From Serratia ureilytica (lineage in GTDB: Bacteria; Pseudomonadota; Gammaproteobacteria; Enterobacterales; Enterobacteriaceae), in NCBI RefSeq assembly GCF_013375155.1, contig NZ_JABXOF010000003.1, positions 1 to 64,000 on the forward strand: 64,000 bases of DNA, given 5' to 3'. Shown here one piece after another: positions 52,369 through 61,997 of this stretch. A program made the position numbers and the translations under genes. Numbering within the stretch: position 1 is the first letter of the stretch; each line of letters begins with the position of its first letter. Below the pieces are notes generated by a model that saw nothing but the letters and a program-made list of their open reading frames with translations, did not search any database and was not told the DNA's origin.

Positions 52369-54570
52369 ATGCGTTTATCCACATTGGTGCTGGCGATCGG
52401 CATGGCGCTGGGCTCGCAGGCACAGGCAGCAGAAACCCAACCTCACGCCGACCATAGCGCGCTGCCCAGCGGCCAGGCGAAGGAGGCTACCGTGACCGGT
52501 GAAGCCAATCAGCACGACAAGCAAAAGACCCAAAATCCGTTCTTCTATCAAAGCCGTCTGCCGTTCCAGGCGCCGCCGTTCAACCTGATCAAGGAAAGCG
52601 ACTACGCGCCGGCGATCGACGCGGGCATCAAGCAAAAGCGGGAAGAGGTGGAGAAGATCGCCAACAACCCGGCCAAGCCTAACTTTAAAAATACCTTCGT
52701 GGCGCTGGAGCAGGCCGGTTCGCTGCTGACGCGGGTGATGAACGTGTTCGGCGCCATGACCTCGGCCAATACCAGCGATGCGCTGCAGAAGCTGGATGAA
52801 GAAACCTCGCCGAAGCTGGCGGCGCTGAACGACGACATCATGCTCAACGGCAAGCTGTTCGCGCGCATCAAGGCCATCTATCAGGATCGCGATGCGCTAA
52901 AGCTGGATCCGGAGTCACGTCGGCTGGTGGAAGTCACCTATAAGAACTTCGAGCTGGCGGGCGCCAACCTGTCGGACGCCGACAAGGCCAAGCTGAAGGC
53001 GCTGAACCAGGAAGCGGCGACGCTGAGCACCCAGTTCACCAACAAACTGCTGGCGGCGAGCAAAAACGGCGCGCTGGCGATAACCGACCAGGCGAAGCTG
53101 GACGGTCTGTCCGAAGGTGAGCTGGCCGCGGCAGCGCAGGCGGCCGCCGAGCGCAAGCTGGAGAAACAGTGGCTGTTGGTGCTGCAGAACACCACCCAGC
53201 AGCCGCTGCTGCAGAGCCTGAAAGATCGCGATACCCGCAAAGCGCTGTTCGACGCCTCCTGGACGCGTGCGGAGAAGGGCGACGGCAACGATACCCGCCA
53301 GACCATTTCCCGACTGGCCAAGGTGCGCGCCGAGCAGGCCAAGCTGTTGGGTTACCCGAACTACGCCGCCTGGAAACTGCAAAACCAGATGGCCAAGACG
53401 CCGGATGCCGCGCTGAGCTTTATGCGCAACATCGTGCCGGCGGCCACCGCGCGCGCCGAACGTGAAGCCAAAGACATTCAGGCGGTGATCGACCAGCAGA
53501 AAGGCGATTTCAAGGTGCAGGCCTGGGACTGGCAGTTCTACGCCGAACAGGTGCGCAAGGCCAAGTACGATCTGGACGAGTCGCAGATCAAACCTTACTT
53601 CGAGCTGAACAACGTGCTGAACAACGGCGTGTTCTACGCCGCCAACCTGCTGTACGGCATCAGCTTCAAAGAGCGCAAGGACATTCCGGTCTACCAGCCG
53701 GACGTTAAGGTGTATGAAGTGTTCGACAAGGACGGCAAATCGCTGGCGCTGTTCTATACCGACTACTTCAAGCGCGACAACAAGGGCGGCGGCGCCTGGA
53801 TGAGCAACTTCGTCGATCAGTCGAAGCTCAATGGCACCAAGCCGGTGATCTACAACGTCGCCAACTTCACCAAACCGGCGCCGGGGCAGCCGGCGCTGCT
53901 GTCGTATGACGACGTAATCACCATGTTCCACGAGTTCGGCCACGCGCTGCACGGCATGTTCGCCGATCAGGAATACCCGAGCCTGTCGGGTACCAACACC
54001 GCGCGCGACTTCGTCGAGTTCCCGTCGCAGTTCAACGAGCACTGGGTCAGCGATCCGAAAGTGTTCAGCCACTTCGCCAAGCACTACCAGACCGGCGAGG
54101 CGATGCCGCAGGAACTGGTCGACAAGATCAAGAAGGCCGACAAGTTCAACAAGGGCTACAGCATGACCGAGCTGCTGTCCGCCGCGCTGCTGGATATGCA
54201 CTGGCACATGCTGACCGCCGATCAGCCGCAGCAGGATGTGGACAAGTTCGAGGCCGAGTCGCTGCAAAAAGACAAGGTGGATCTCAGCTACGTGCCGCCG
54301 CGTTACCGTTCCAGCTACTTCCAGCACATCTGGGGTAACGGCTACGCCGCGGGCTACTATGCCTATCTGTGGACGGAAATGCTGGCGGACGACGCCTTCC
54401 AGTGGTTCACCGAACACGGTGGCCTGACCGCCGAAAACGGCCAGCGCTTCCGCGACATGATCCTGTCGCGCGGCAACAGCCAGGATCTGGAGAAGCTGTA
54501 CATCGACTGGCGCGGCAAAGAGCCGAGCATCGAGCCGATGCTGATCAACCGCGGGCTGAAGGACGAGTAA
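52369..54570 (+). CDS. dcp: Peptidyl-dipeptidase Dcp with signal peptide
   Basis: An M3-family zinc metallopeptidase that removes C-terminal dipeptides. The HEFGH motif is at residues 521-525, with the conserved downstream Glu in DFVEFPSQFNEHW. The catalytic body aligns with E. coli Dcp throughout. Unlike E. coli Dcp it begins MRLSTLVLAIGMALGSQAQAA, a clear signal peptide, then a ~35-residue polar linker before the conserved NPFFYQSRLPFQAPPF. It should therefore act in the periplasm. A TTG one codon earlier and this ATG both fit the GGAGG site. A strong terminator follows. Confidence 0.94.
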   Translation: MRLSTLVLAIGMALGSQAQAAETQPHADHSALPSGQAKEATVTGEANQHDKQKTQNPFFYQSRLPFQAPPFNLIKESDYAPAIDAGIKQKREEVEKIANNPAKPNFKNTFVALEQAGSLLTRVMNVFGAMTSANTSDALQKLDEETSPKLAALNDDIMLNGKLFARIKAIYQDRDALKLDPESRRLVEVTYKNFELAGANLSDADKAKLKALNQEAATLSTQFTNKLLAASKNGALAITDQAKLDGLSEGELAAAAQAAAERKLEKQWLLVLQNTTQQPLLQSLKDRDTRKALFDASWTRAEKGDGNDTRQTISRLAKVRAEQAKLLGYPNYAAWKLQNQMAKTPDAALSFMRNIVPAATARAEREAKDIQAVIDQQKGDFKVQAWDWQFYAEQVRKAKYDLDESQIKPYFELNNVLNNGVFYAANLLYGISFKERKDIPVYQPDVKVYEVFDKDGKSLALFYTDYFKRDNKGGGAWMSNFVDQSKLNGTKPVIYNVANFTKPAPGQPALLSYDDVITMFHEFGHALHGMFADQEYPSLSGTNTARDFVEFPSQFNEHWVSDPKVFSHFAKHYQTGEAMPQELVDKIKKADKFNKGYSMTELLSAALLDMHWHMLTADQPQQDVDKFEAESLQKDKVDLSYVPPRYRSSYFQHIWGNGYAAGYYAYLWTEMLADDAFQWFTEHGGLTAENGQRFRDMILSRGNSQDLEKLYIDWRGKEPSIEPMLINRGLKDE

Positions 54571-54591
54571 GTTCGTCCATTCCCGGTAAGC

Positions 54592-54627
54592 AAAAAGAAG
54601 GGCGCATTATGCGCCCTTCGTCTTTTT
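54592..54627. terminator. Bidirectional terminator between dcp and nicT
   Basis: GAAGGGCGCA (54597-54606) pairs perfectly with TGCGCCCTTC (54610-54619) around a TTA loop. T-rich sequence follows on the plus strand (54620-54627), and a run of five A precedes it, giving a U tract on the minus strand too. Confidence 0.95.
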
Positions 54628-54641
54628 GGCGTGGCCGACGC

Positions 54642-55952
54642 TCAGCGGTTCACCACCTTGGCCGGCAGGGCCACCACCAGCAGCGAGCTGAGCAGCAGGC
54701 AGCCGGCGAAGGCCCAGAGCGCGCCGCCGCTCTTGCCGGTCAGATCCAGCGCCAACCCCATCAGCGAATTGCTAACCAGCCCGGCGATGTTGGCCAGCGA
54801 ACAGGCCAGCGCGAAGCCGGTCGCCGCCGCCGTGCCGCGCAGGAAGGTGGCCGGCAGGCTGAAGAACACCGGCACCGCGCCGATGATCGCCGCCTGGGCG
54901 ATGGAAAACAGCAGCACCGTGGCCAACGCATTGTGGGTGAAGAAGGTGCTGCCGGCCATCGCCAGCGCGCCGATGATAAACGGCACGATGATATGCCAGC
55001 GCCGTTCGCGCAGCCGGTCCGAACTGCTGCCGATCAGCAGCATGCCGAGCAGGGCGGCGACGCTGGGGATCGCCGTCAGGTAGCCGATGGTGGTGATGTC
55101 GGTGACGCCGGCGGTTTTGATGAAGGTCGGCATCCAAAAGCCCATGGCGTAGGCGCTGAGCAGAATAGCGAAGTCGATGCCGCCGAGCATCCACACTTTC
55201 AGGTTGAAGAAGCCGTCGCGGAAGCTGTGCTTGCCGTGATCGGCCTCGGCGTCGTCACGCGCCAAATCGTCGGCGATGCGCTGTTTTTCCTCGGGCGTCA
55301 GCCACTTGGCCTGCTGATAAGTGTTAGGCAACAGCCAGAAGGTCAGCACGCCCAACAGCACGCTGGGAATGCCCTCCAGCAAAAACAACCACTGCCAGCC
55401 GTGCAGCCCGTGGCGCATGTCGAAATGGCCCATGATCCAGCCGGAGAGCGGCCCGCCGATCACGCTGGAGAGCGGCAGGCCGATCATGAACAGCGCTATG
55501 ATGCGGCCGCGGCGATAGGTCGGGAACCACAGCGTCAGGTAAAAGAGCACGCCGGGCAGGAAACCGGCCTCCGCCACGCCGAGCAAAAAGCGAATGACGT
55601 AGAACTGGGTCGGCGTGGTGACGAACATGGTGGCGGTGGACAGCAGCCCCCAGGTGATCATGATGCGGGCGATCCACATCTTGGCGCCGACGCGCTGCAG
55701 GATCAGGTTGCTCGGCACCTCGAACAGAATATAGCCGACGAAGAACAGCCCGGCGCCCAGACCAAAGGCCGCTTCGCTCAGCTGCAGCGCGTCGGCCATC
55801 TGCAGCTTGGCCAGCCCGACGTTGATGCGATCGAGGTAGGCCGCCAGGTAGCACAGGCAAAGAAACGGGATCAGTTTCCAGGTGATTTTGCGGTACAGCA
55901 GCAGCGATTCTGCGTCCGCTTTCCCCGCCAGCGGGGTGTCGACAATGGCCAT
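54642..55952 (-). CDS. nicT: MFS transporter, NicT-type (ACS family)
   Basis: A 436-residue anion:cation symporter-type major facilitator with 12 helices. It begins LLYRKITWKLIPFLCLCYLAAYLDRINVGLAK, the ACS signature (key part AYLDRINVGLAK). In Pseudomonas nicotinate clusters NicT is this type of permease and is thought to carry nicotinate or a hydroxylated intermediate. Here it is the last gene of the nicCDEFT direction, separated from nicF by 142 bases containing three hairpins. GGAG precedes the ATG at 55952. Confidence 0.85.
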   Translation of the reverse strand: MAIVDTPLAGKADAESLLLYRKITWKLIPFLCLCYLAAYLDRINVGLAKLQMADALQLSEAAFGLGAGLFFVGYILFEVPSNLILQRVGAKMWIARIMITWGLLSTATMFVTTPTQFYVIRFLLGVAEAGFLPGVLFYLTLWFPTYRRGRIIALFMIGLPLSSVIGGPLSGWIMGHFDMRHGLHGWQWLFLLEGIPSVLLGVLTFWLLPNTYQQAKWLTPEEKQRIADDLARDDAEADHGKHSFRDGFFNLKVWMLGGIDFAILLSAYAMGFWMPTFIKTAGVTDITTIGYLTAIPSVAALLGMLLIGSSSDRLRERRWHIIVPFIIGALAMAGSTFFTHNALATVLLFSIAQAAIIGAVPVFFSLPATFLRGTAAATGFALACSLANIAGLVSNSLMGLALDLTGKSGGALWAFAGCLLLSSLLVVALPAKVVNR

Positions 55953-55979
55953 GATGTTGTCTCCAGGTGGTGCGTGTTG

Positions 55980-56063
55980 GCCTCCGCAGGAGGCGCCTGT
56001 TGTGTTTGCGTTGCATGGGCGCCGCCCTGTTTCGGGCGGTCGCGTGAGGCGCTGTTTGCGCCT
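55980..56063 (-). other. Cluster of three short hairpins between nicF and nicT
   Basis: Three perfect 6-base stems follow each other: GCCTCC/GGAGGC (55980-55994), CCGCCC/GGGCGG (56022-56039) and AGGCGC/GCGCCT (56047-56063). None has a U tract. They could stabilise the upstream mRNA or reduce nicT expression. Confidence 0.6.
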
Positions 56064-56094
56064 TCGTTATTGTCGTTGCAGGTGAATCGTTGAC

Positions 56095-56724
56095 TCATAA
56101 CCGGTTCAGGTAGTCGAGCGCCTCCCGTTTGTGCACCACATCGCCGTATTTGCTGTCGATGTCGAACAGGTTGGCTTCGTGCGGGCCGGGGTGACGATCG
56201 CCGACGCACTCGCGCACCACCATGGCGCGAAAGCCGTGCTGCACCGCATCCACCGCGCTGGCGCGGATGCAGCCGCTGGTGGAGCAGCCGATCATCAGCA
56301 GCGTGTCGATCCCTTGCGCCACCAGCAGCGGCGCCAGCGCGGTGCCGAAGAAGGCGCTGGCGTATTGCTTGCTCAGCACCACCTCATCGGCCAGCGGCGC
56401 CACCGGCGGGCAGAACGCCGCCAGCGGGTTGCCCGCCACCATGTCTTTCATCACCGGCGCTTTCTTCACCCACAAGCCGCCATCGGCAAAATGGCCTGCA
56501 TGATAGCGGATATGGGTGTGGATCACCGGAATTCCCGTTCGGCGTGCGCAGGCCAGCAGCTCGCGGCTTTCCTCGACCGCGCTCACCACGCCCGGCGCGA
56601 ACAGCGGCGCGCCTTCGGTGGTGTAGGCCTGCATAAAGTCGATCGCCAGCAGCGCCGGGCGCCGGCCGAAGCCGATGCGCTGGCCCCAGACGCCGCGATA
56701 GTTGTCGCTGAGGGTGTCGTTCAT
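56095..56724 (-). CDS. nicF: NicF, maleamate amidohydrolase
   Basis: A 209-residue cysteine hydrolase of the isochorismatase family that converts maleamate to maleate and ammonia. The catalytic triad is readable: Asp29 in LLAIDFMQAY, Lys119 in VLSKQYASAF and Cys152 in GCSTSGCIRASA. Sequence and gene neighbourhood match NicF of the aerobic nicotinate pathway; N-carbamoylsarcosine amidases are close relatives but less likely here. GAGGAGG precedes the ATG at 56724. Nine bases separate it from nicE. Confidence 0.92.
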   Translation of the reverse strand: MNDTLSDNYRGVWGQRIGFGRRPALLAIDFMQAYTTEGAPLFAPGVVSAVEESRELLACARRTGIPVIHTHIRYHAGHFADGGLWVKKAPVMKDMVAGNPLAAFCPPVAPLADEVVLSKQYASAFFGTALAPLLVAQGIDTLLMIGCSTSGCIRASAVDAVQHGFRAMVVRECVGDRHPGPHEANLFDIDSKYGDVVHKREALDYLNRL

Positions 56725-56733
56725 TCTGCCTCC

Positions 56734-57486
56734 TCAATAAGCGCCGGACAGCAGGGCGCCGGCGCCGGGAACGATCGGTTCCAGCTCCAGCGCGGTCAGC
56801 ATCGCGTAAGTGGTGGCGATGGCGGCGGTGATCACCGGTTTGCCGGTTTGGGCCTCCACCGTCGGGACGGCCGGCAGCGAAGGCATCTGCACGCAGGCGG
56901 ACAGCACGATAGCATCGACCTCGCGTAAGTCCATCTCGGCGACGATCCCCGGCAGCCTGGCCGGATCGTGCCGGCCGACGTCGAGGTTGTCCGGGATCTC
57001 CAGCGCGCGCCATACTTTGACCTCGATGCCTTCGTGCTGGATGTAGTCCACCACCAGCTGGGTCAGCGGTTTCATGTAGGGCGCCACCAGCGCGATGCGT
57101 TTGGCACCGATCACCTTCAGGCCGTTGACCAGCGCGCCGGCGCTGCTGATGACCGGCGCGGCGGCCTGATTGTCTTTCGTCACCTGCGCCAGCCGGGCCT
57201 GCGATTCGCGGTGGTAACCCAGCCCCATCGCCATGATGGCCACCAGGCAGGCGTAGCCGAGCACGTCGACCCGCGCGTCGGACAGCTCCAGCGCGCAGCG
57301 ATCGGACTCGGCGTCCATCGCCGCCAATTCTTCTTTATTGACGTGTTTCATGCGCATGCGGCTGGAGTGAAAGGTGAAACGCTCCGGGCGTATCAGTTGG
57401 CGCGCGCCCAGCATTGCCGGGATCTCGGTTTCCATCGTGGTGTTGGAGCTGGGCACGATCTGGCCGATGCGGTAGTGGTTGCTCAT
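56734..57486 (-). CDS. nicE: NicE, maleate cis-trans isomerase
   Basis: A 250-residue Asp/Glu racemase-fold enzyme that isomerises maleate to fumarate. The two catalytic cysteines are Cys80 (LGYACLVAIMA) and Cys198 (VLSACVQMPS), at nearly the positions known for Pseudomonas NicE. The N-terminus YRIGQIVPSSNTTMETEIPAM is typical. It makes the fumarate that ends the pathway, which the FumC encoded elsewhere in the window can hydrate. GAGGAA precedes the ATG; the gene is tightly packed between nicD and nicF. Confidence 0.94.
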   Translation of the reverse strand: MSNHYRIGQIVPSSNTTMETEIPAMLGARQLIRPERFTFHSSRMRMKHVNKEELAAMDAESDRCALELSDARVDVLGYACLVAIMAMGLGYHRESQARLAQVTKDNQAAAPVISSAGALVNGLKVIGAKRIALVAPYMKPLTQLVVDYIQHEGIEVKVWRALEIPDNLDVGRHDPARLPGIVAEMDLREVDAIVLSACVQMPSLPAVPTVEAQTGKPVITAAIATTYAMLTALELEPIVPGAGALLSGAY

Positions 57487-57501
57487 GTCGGTGTTCCTCA
57501 G

Positions 57502-59468
<1,967 letters not shown>

Positions 59469-59503
59469 TCAGCGTAGGTCCAACGCATGGCTGGACGATC
59501 GAT

Positions 59504-59521
59504 TTATAGTGCACACGCTAG
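59504..59521 (-). promoter_or_regulatory. Candidate NicR operator, nicC side
   Basis: Read on the minus strand 59521-59504 is CTAGCGTGTGCACTATAA. It shares the pattern C-AG-GTGT-CACT-TAA with the site at 59688-59705 and overlaps the putative nicC -10 TATAAA. Core AGYG/CACT forms a short inverted repeat. Assignment to NicR is inferred from location. Confidence 0.6.
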
Positions 59522-59687
59522 ATAACGCAAAGTTGCAAAAGTGTTAAATCAGATCTTGCTCACGCTAATTGACGGCGTATTACTGTTAAACTCATGTTAA
59601 TCACAGGATTGACGCGGGATGAAATAGGACTTTCTTATGGTGGATATTCGCAGCTTGCTTTCCTTTGCTTTTTTGACTTAGATAAAA

Positions 59688-59705
59688 CGAGTGTGTTCAC
59701 TTTAA
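59688..59705 (+). promoter_or_regulatory. Candidate NicR operator, nicX side
   Basis: CGAGTGTGTTCACTTTAA at 59688-59705 matches the nicC-side site at 14 of 18 positions, in the opposite orientation. Its core AGTG-TGTT-CACT is an exact inverted repeat. It lies 65 bases before nicX, where a repressor could block transcription initiation. Confidence 0.6.
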
Positions 59706-59770
59706 ATTGTTTGAAAAATAACCGCCGCTTTGCGGGCGTCGGTCACCCTTGACGAGACAGGAGACAGGCC

Positions 59771-60829
59771 ATGGCGGTCAATGAAACCCAGTTGGTACAG
59801 CTGTTCGAGCAGGTGCTTACGCTGTCGAAGGTCGATGCTTCGCAGAGCGTGGCGATTTTGAAAAGCCATTATTCCGATGCGCGCACGGTGCGCGCCGCGA
59901 CCGACGCGGCGCTGCGGCTGGGCGCCAAGGTGTATGCCGTCGAACTGCCGGCGTTCAACCATCCGCGAGCGATGGGCAACGACATGACCGCCTATTGCGG
60001 CGATACCGCGCTGACCGGCAATCTGGCGGCGCAGCGTGCGCTGGAGGCCGCCGACCTGATCGTCGATACCATGATGCTGCTGCATTCGCCGGAGCAGGAA
60101 CAGATCCTGAAAACCGGCACCCGCATCCTGCTGGCGGTGGAGCCGCCGGAGGTGCTGGCGCGCATGTTGCCCAACGCGGAGGACAAGGCGCGGGTGCTGG
60201 CCGCCGCCGCCGTGCTGGAGCAGGCGAAGCTGATGCAGGTAACCTCCGCCGCCGGCAGCGATTTCCGCGCGCCGCTGGGGCAATACCCGACGGTGACCGA
60301 GTACGGCTATGCCGATGAACCGGGGCGCTGGGATCACTGGCCGAGCGGTTTCCTGTTCACCTGGCCAAATGAGGAGCAGGCGGAAGGGGTGCTGGTGCTG
60401 GAGGTCGGCGATATTTTGCTGCCGTTCAAAAGCTATGCGCGCGAACGCATCACGCTGGAGATCGAAAAAGGGTTCGTCACCCGCATTCACGGCGGCTTCG
60501 AGGCGGAATACCTGCGCGAATATATGAAATACTTCGACGATCCGGAGGTGTACGGCATCTCGCACATCGGCTGGGGCCTGCAGCCGCGCGCCCAGTGGAC
60601 GGCGATGGGCCTGCACGACAAGAACGACGGTATGTGCATGGACGCGCGCGCGTTCTACGGCAACTTCCTGTTCTCCACCGGGCCGAACACCGAAGTGGGC
60701 GGCACGCGCAAAACGCCTTGCCATATGGATATCGCGCTGCGCCGCTGCGACATTCGCCTCGACGGGCAAACGGTGGTGGCGGACGGTGAAGTGGTGGCGC
60801 CGGAGGCGTCGCGCGTGCGCCGGGCGTAA
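59771..60829 (+). CDS. nicX: NicX, 2,5-dihydroxypyridine 5,6-dioxygenase
   Basis: A 352-residue Fe(II) ring-cleavage enzyme that opens 2,5-dihydroxypyridine to N-formylmaleamate. The unusual metal motif HX52HXD is present: His265 in GISHIGWG, His318 and Asp320 in TPCHMDIAL, exactly spaced. This identifies it with the NicX family rather than extradiol dioxygenases. The ATG at 59771 follows GGAGACAGG. Sixty-six bases later nicR begins in the same direction; nicX, nicR, nicA and nicB probably share a transcript. Confidence 0.96.
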   Translation: MAVNETQLVQLFEQVLTLSKVDASQSVAILKSHYSDARTVRAATDAALRLGAKVYAVELPAFNHPRAMGNDMTAYCGDTALTGNLAAQRALEAADLIVDTMMLLHSPEQEQILKTGTRILLAVEPPEVLARMLPNAEDKARVLAAAAVLEQAKLMQVTSAAGSDFRAPLGQYPTVTEYGYADEPGRWDHWPSGFLFTWPNEEQAEGVLVLEVGDILLPFKSYARERITLEIEKGFVTRIHGGFEAEYLREYMKYFDDPEVYGISHIGWGLQPRAQWTAMGLHDKNDGMCMDARAFYGNFLFSTGPNTEVGGTRKTPCHMDIALRRCDIRLDGQTVVADGEVVAPEASRVRRA

Positions 60830-60895
60830 TCGTTGCTGCCAACGGCGGGGGTTTGTACTATTCTCGTGGATTCCATAGATGGTGAGAGTAACGCA

Positions 60896-61369
60896 ATGAC
60901 GCCCCCCGAATACCCGTCAGCCGTGAGCGGCCAACCCGAAAATTATCATTTTACCGAGCAAGTCGGGCACCTGCTGCGCAAGGTTTATCAGCGCCACGTG
61001 GCGATTTTCCAGCAAAACGTCGGCGATTCGCAGCTGACGGCGGTGCAGTTCATCACCCTGTGCGCGGTGCGCGATATGGGGCCGAGCTCGCTGACCGAGC
61101 TGGTGCAGGTGACGGCGGTGGATCAGGCCACCATCCGCGGCATCGTCGAACGGCTGAAGGCGCGCGATCTGATCACGGTAACGCCGGATCCGATCGATCG
61201 GCGCAAGGTGGTGGTCGGCCTCACCGACGCCGGCGGCGCGCTGCTGGCGGAAACGGTGCCGCAGGCGGCGAAAATCACAGAACTGACGTTCGGTACGCTG
61301 AACCCGGCCGAACGGATAGCGCTGATATTCCTGCTGAATAAAATGCTGGAAGAACCTGCCACCGGCTGA
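60896..61369 (+). CDS. nicR: NicR, MarR-family repressor of nic genes
   Basis: A 157-residue winged-helix protein. The DNA-binding region includes SSLTELVQVTAVDQATIRGIVERLKARDLI (core AVDQATIRGIVERL) and the wing DPIDRRKVVVGLTDAG, typical of MarR. In Pseudomonas NicR represses nicX and nicC and is released by 6-hydroxynicotinate. Location inside the cluster makes it the likely repressor here. The ATG at 60896 is chosen because GAGAG lies just upstream; the extension to 60833 overlaps the intergenic region after nicX. Confidence 0.9.
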   Translation: MTPPEYPSAVSGQPENYHFTEQVGHLLRKVYQRHVAIFQQNVGDSQLTAVQFITLCAVRDMGPSSLTELVQVTAVDQATIRGIVERLKARDLITVTPDPIDRRKVVVGLTDAGGALLAETVPQAAKITELTFGTLNPAERIALIFLLNKMLEEPATG

Positions 61370-61454
61370 TTCGCCCGCGCAACGTCGGTTGCCTGGTGGT
61401 CGGCGGCGAGAGGCCAGCCCATAAGACCATCACGTGCAGGCGGAGACGCGAACA

Positions 61455-61997
61455 ATGGCGATATCTGAAGTGCAATCGCCCAGGGAAGGCGCGAAAACCA
61501 CGCTGACGGAGCATCCGCTGATGCTGTCGGTGAACGGCGAACAGCTTCATGCGCAGGTGATGGCGGATACGCCGCTCTTGCTGGTGCTGCGCAACGATCT
61601 GGCGCTCAACGGCCCGAAATACGGCTGCGGCCTGGGCGAATGCGGCGCGTGTACCGTGTTGATCGACGGCGTGGCGGCGCGCTCCTGCGTGATCCCGGCG
61701 CTCGGCGTGTCCGGACGGGCGATTGTGACCCTGGAAGGCCTTGGCGATCGCCAGCGCCTGCACCCAGTGCAGCGTGCCTTTATCGAAGAGCAGGCGGCGC
61801 AATGCGGCTACTGCCTCAATGGCATGATCATGACCACCAAAGCCCTGTTGGATCGCAATCCCGCCCCGAGCGAGGCGGAGATCCGTCAGGCGCTGTCCGG
61901 CAACCTGTGCCGCTGCGGCACCCATCTCGAAATCCTGCGTGCGGTTCAGCGCGCCATCATTCTCTGCCGCGATGAGGACGCCCACGCCCATGACTGA
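61455..61997 (+). CDS. nicA: NicA, nicotinate hydroxylase small subunit (2Fe-2S)
   Basis: A 180-residue two [2Fe-2S] protein of the xanthine dehydrogenase family. The plant-type cluster is ligated by the Cys set in YGCGLGECGACTVL and the following Cys about 20 residues on. The second is QCGYCLNGMIM with LCRCGTH. With NicB it hydroxylates nicotinate to 6-hydroxynicotinate. An N-terminal extension of about 25 residues precedes the ferredoxin fold. The ATG at 61455 (after GGAG) is preferred over a GTG at 61434. It overlaps nicB by 8 bases. Confidence 0.92.
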   Translation: MAISEVQSPREGAKTTLTEHPLMLSVNGEQLHAQVMADTPLLLVLRNDLALNGPKYGCGLGECGACTVLIDGVAARSCVIPALGVSGRAIVTLEGLGDRQRLHPVQRAFIEEQAAQCGYCLNGMIMTTKALLDRNPAPSEAEIRQALSGNLCRCGTHLEILRAVQRAIILCRDEDAHAHD

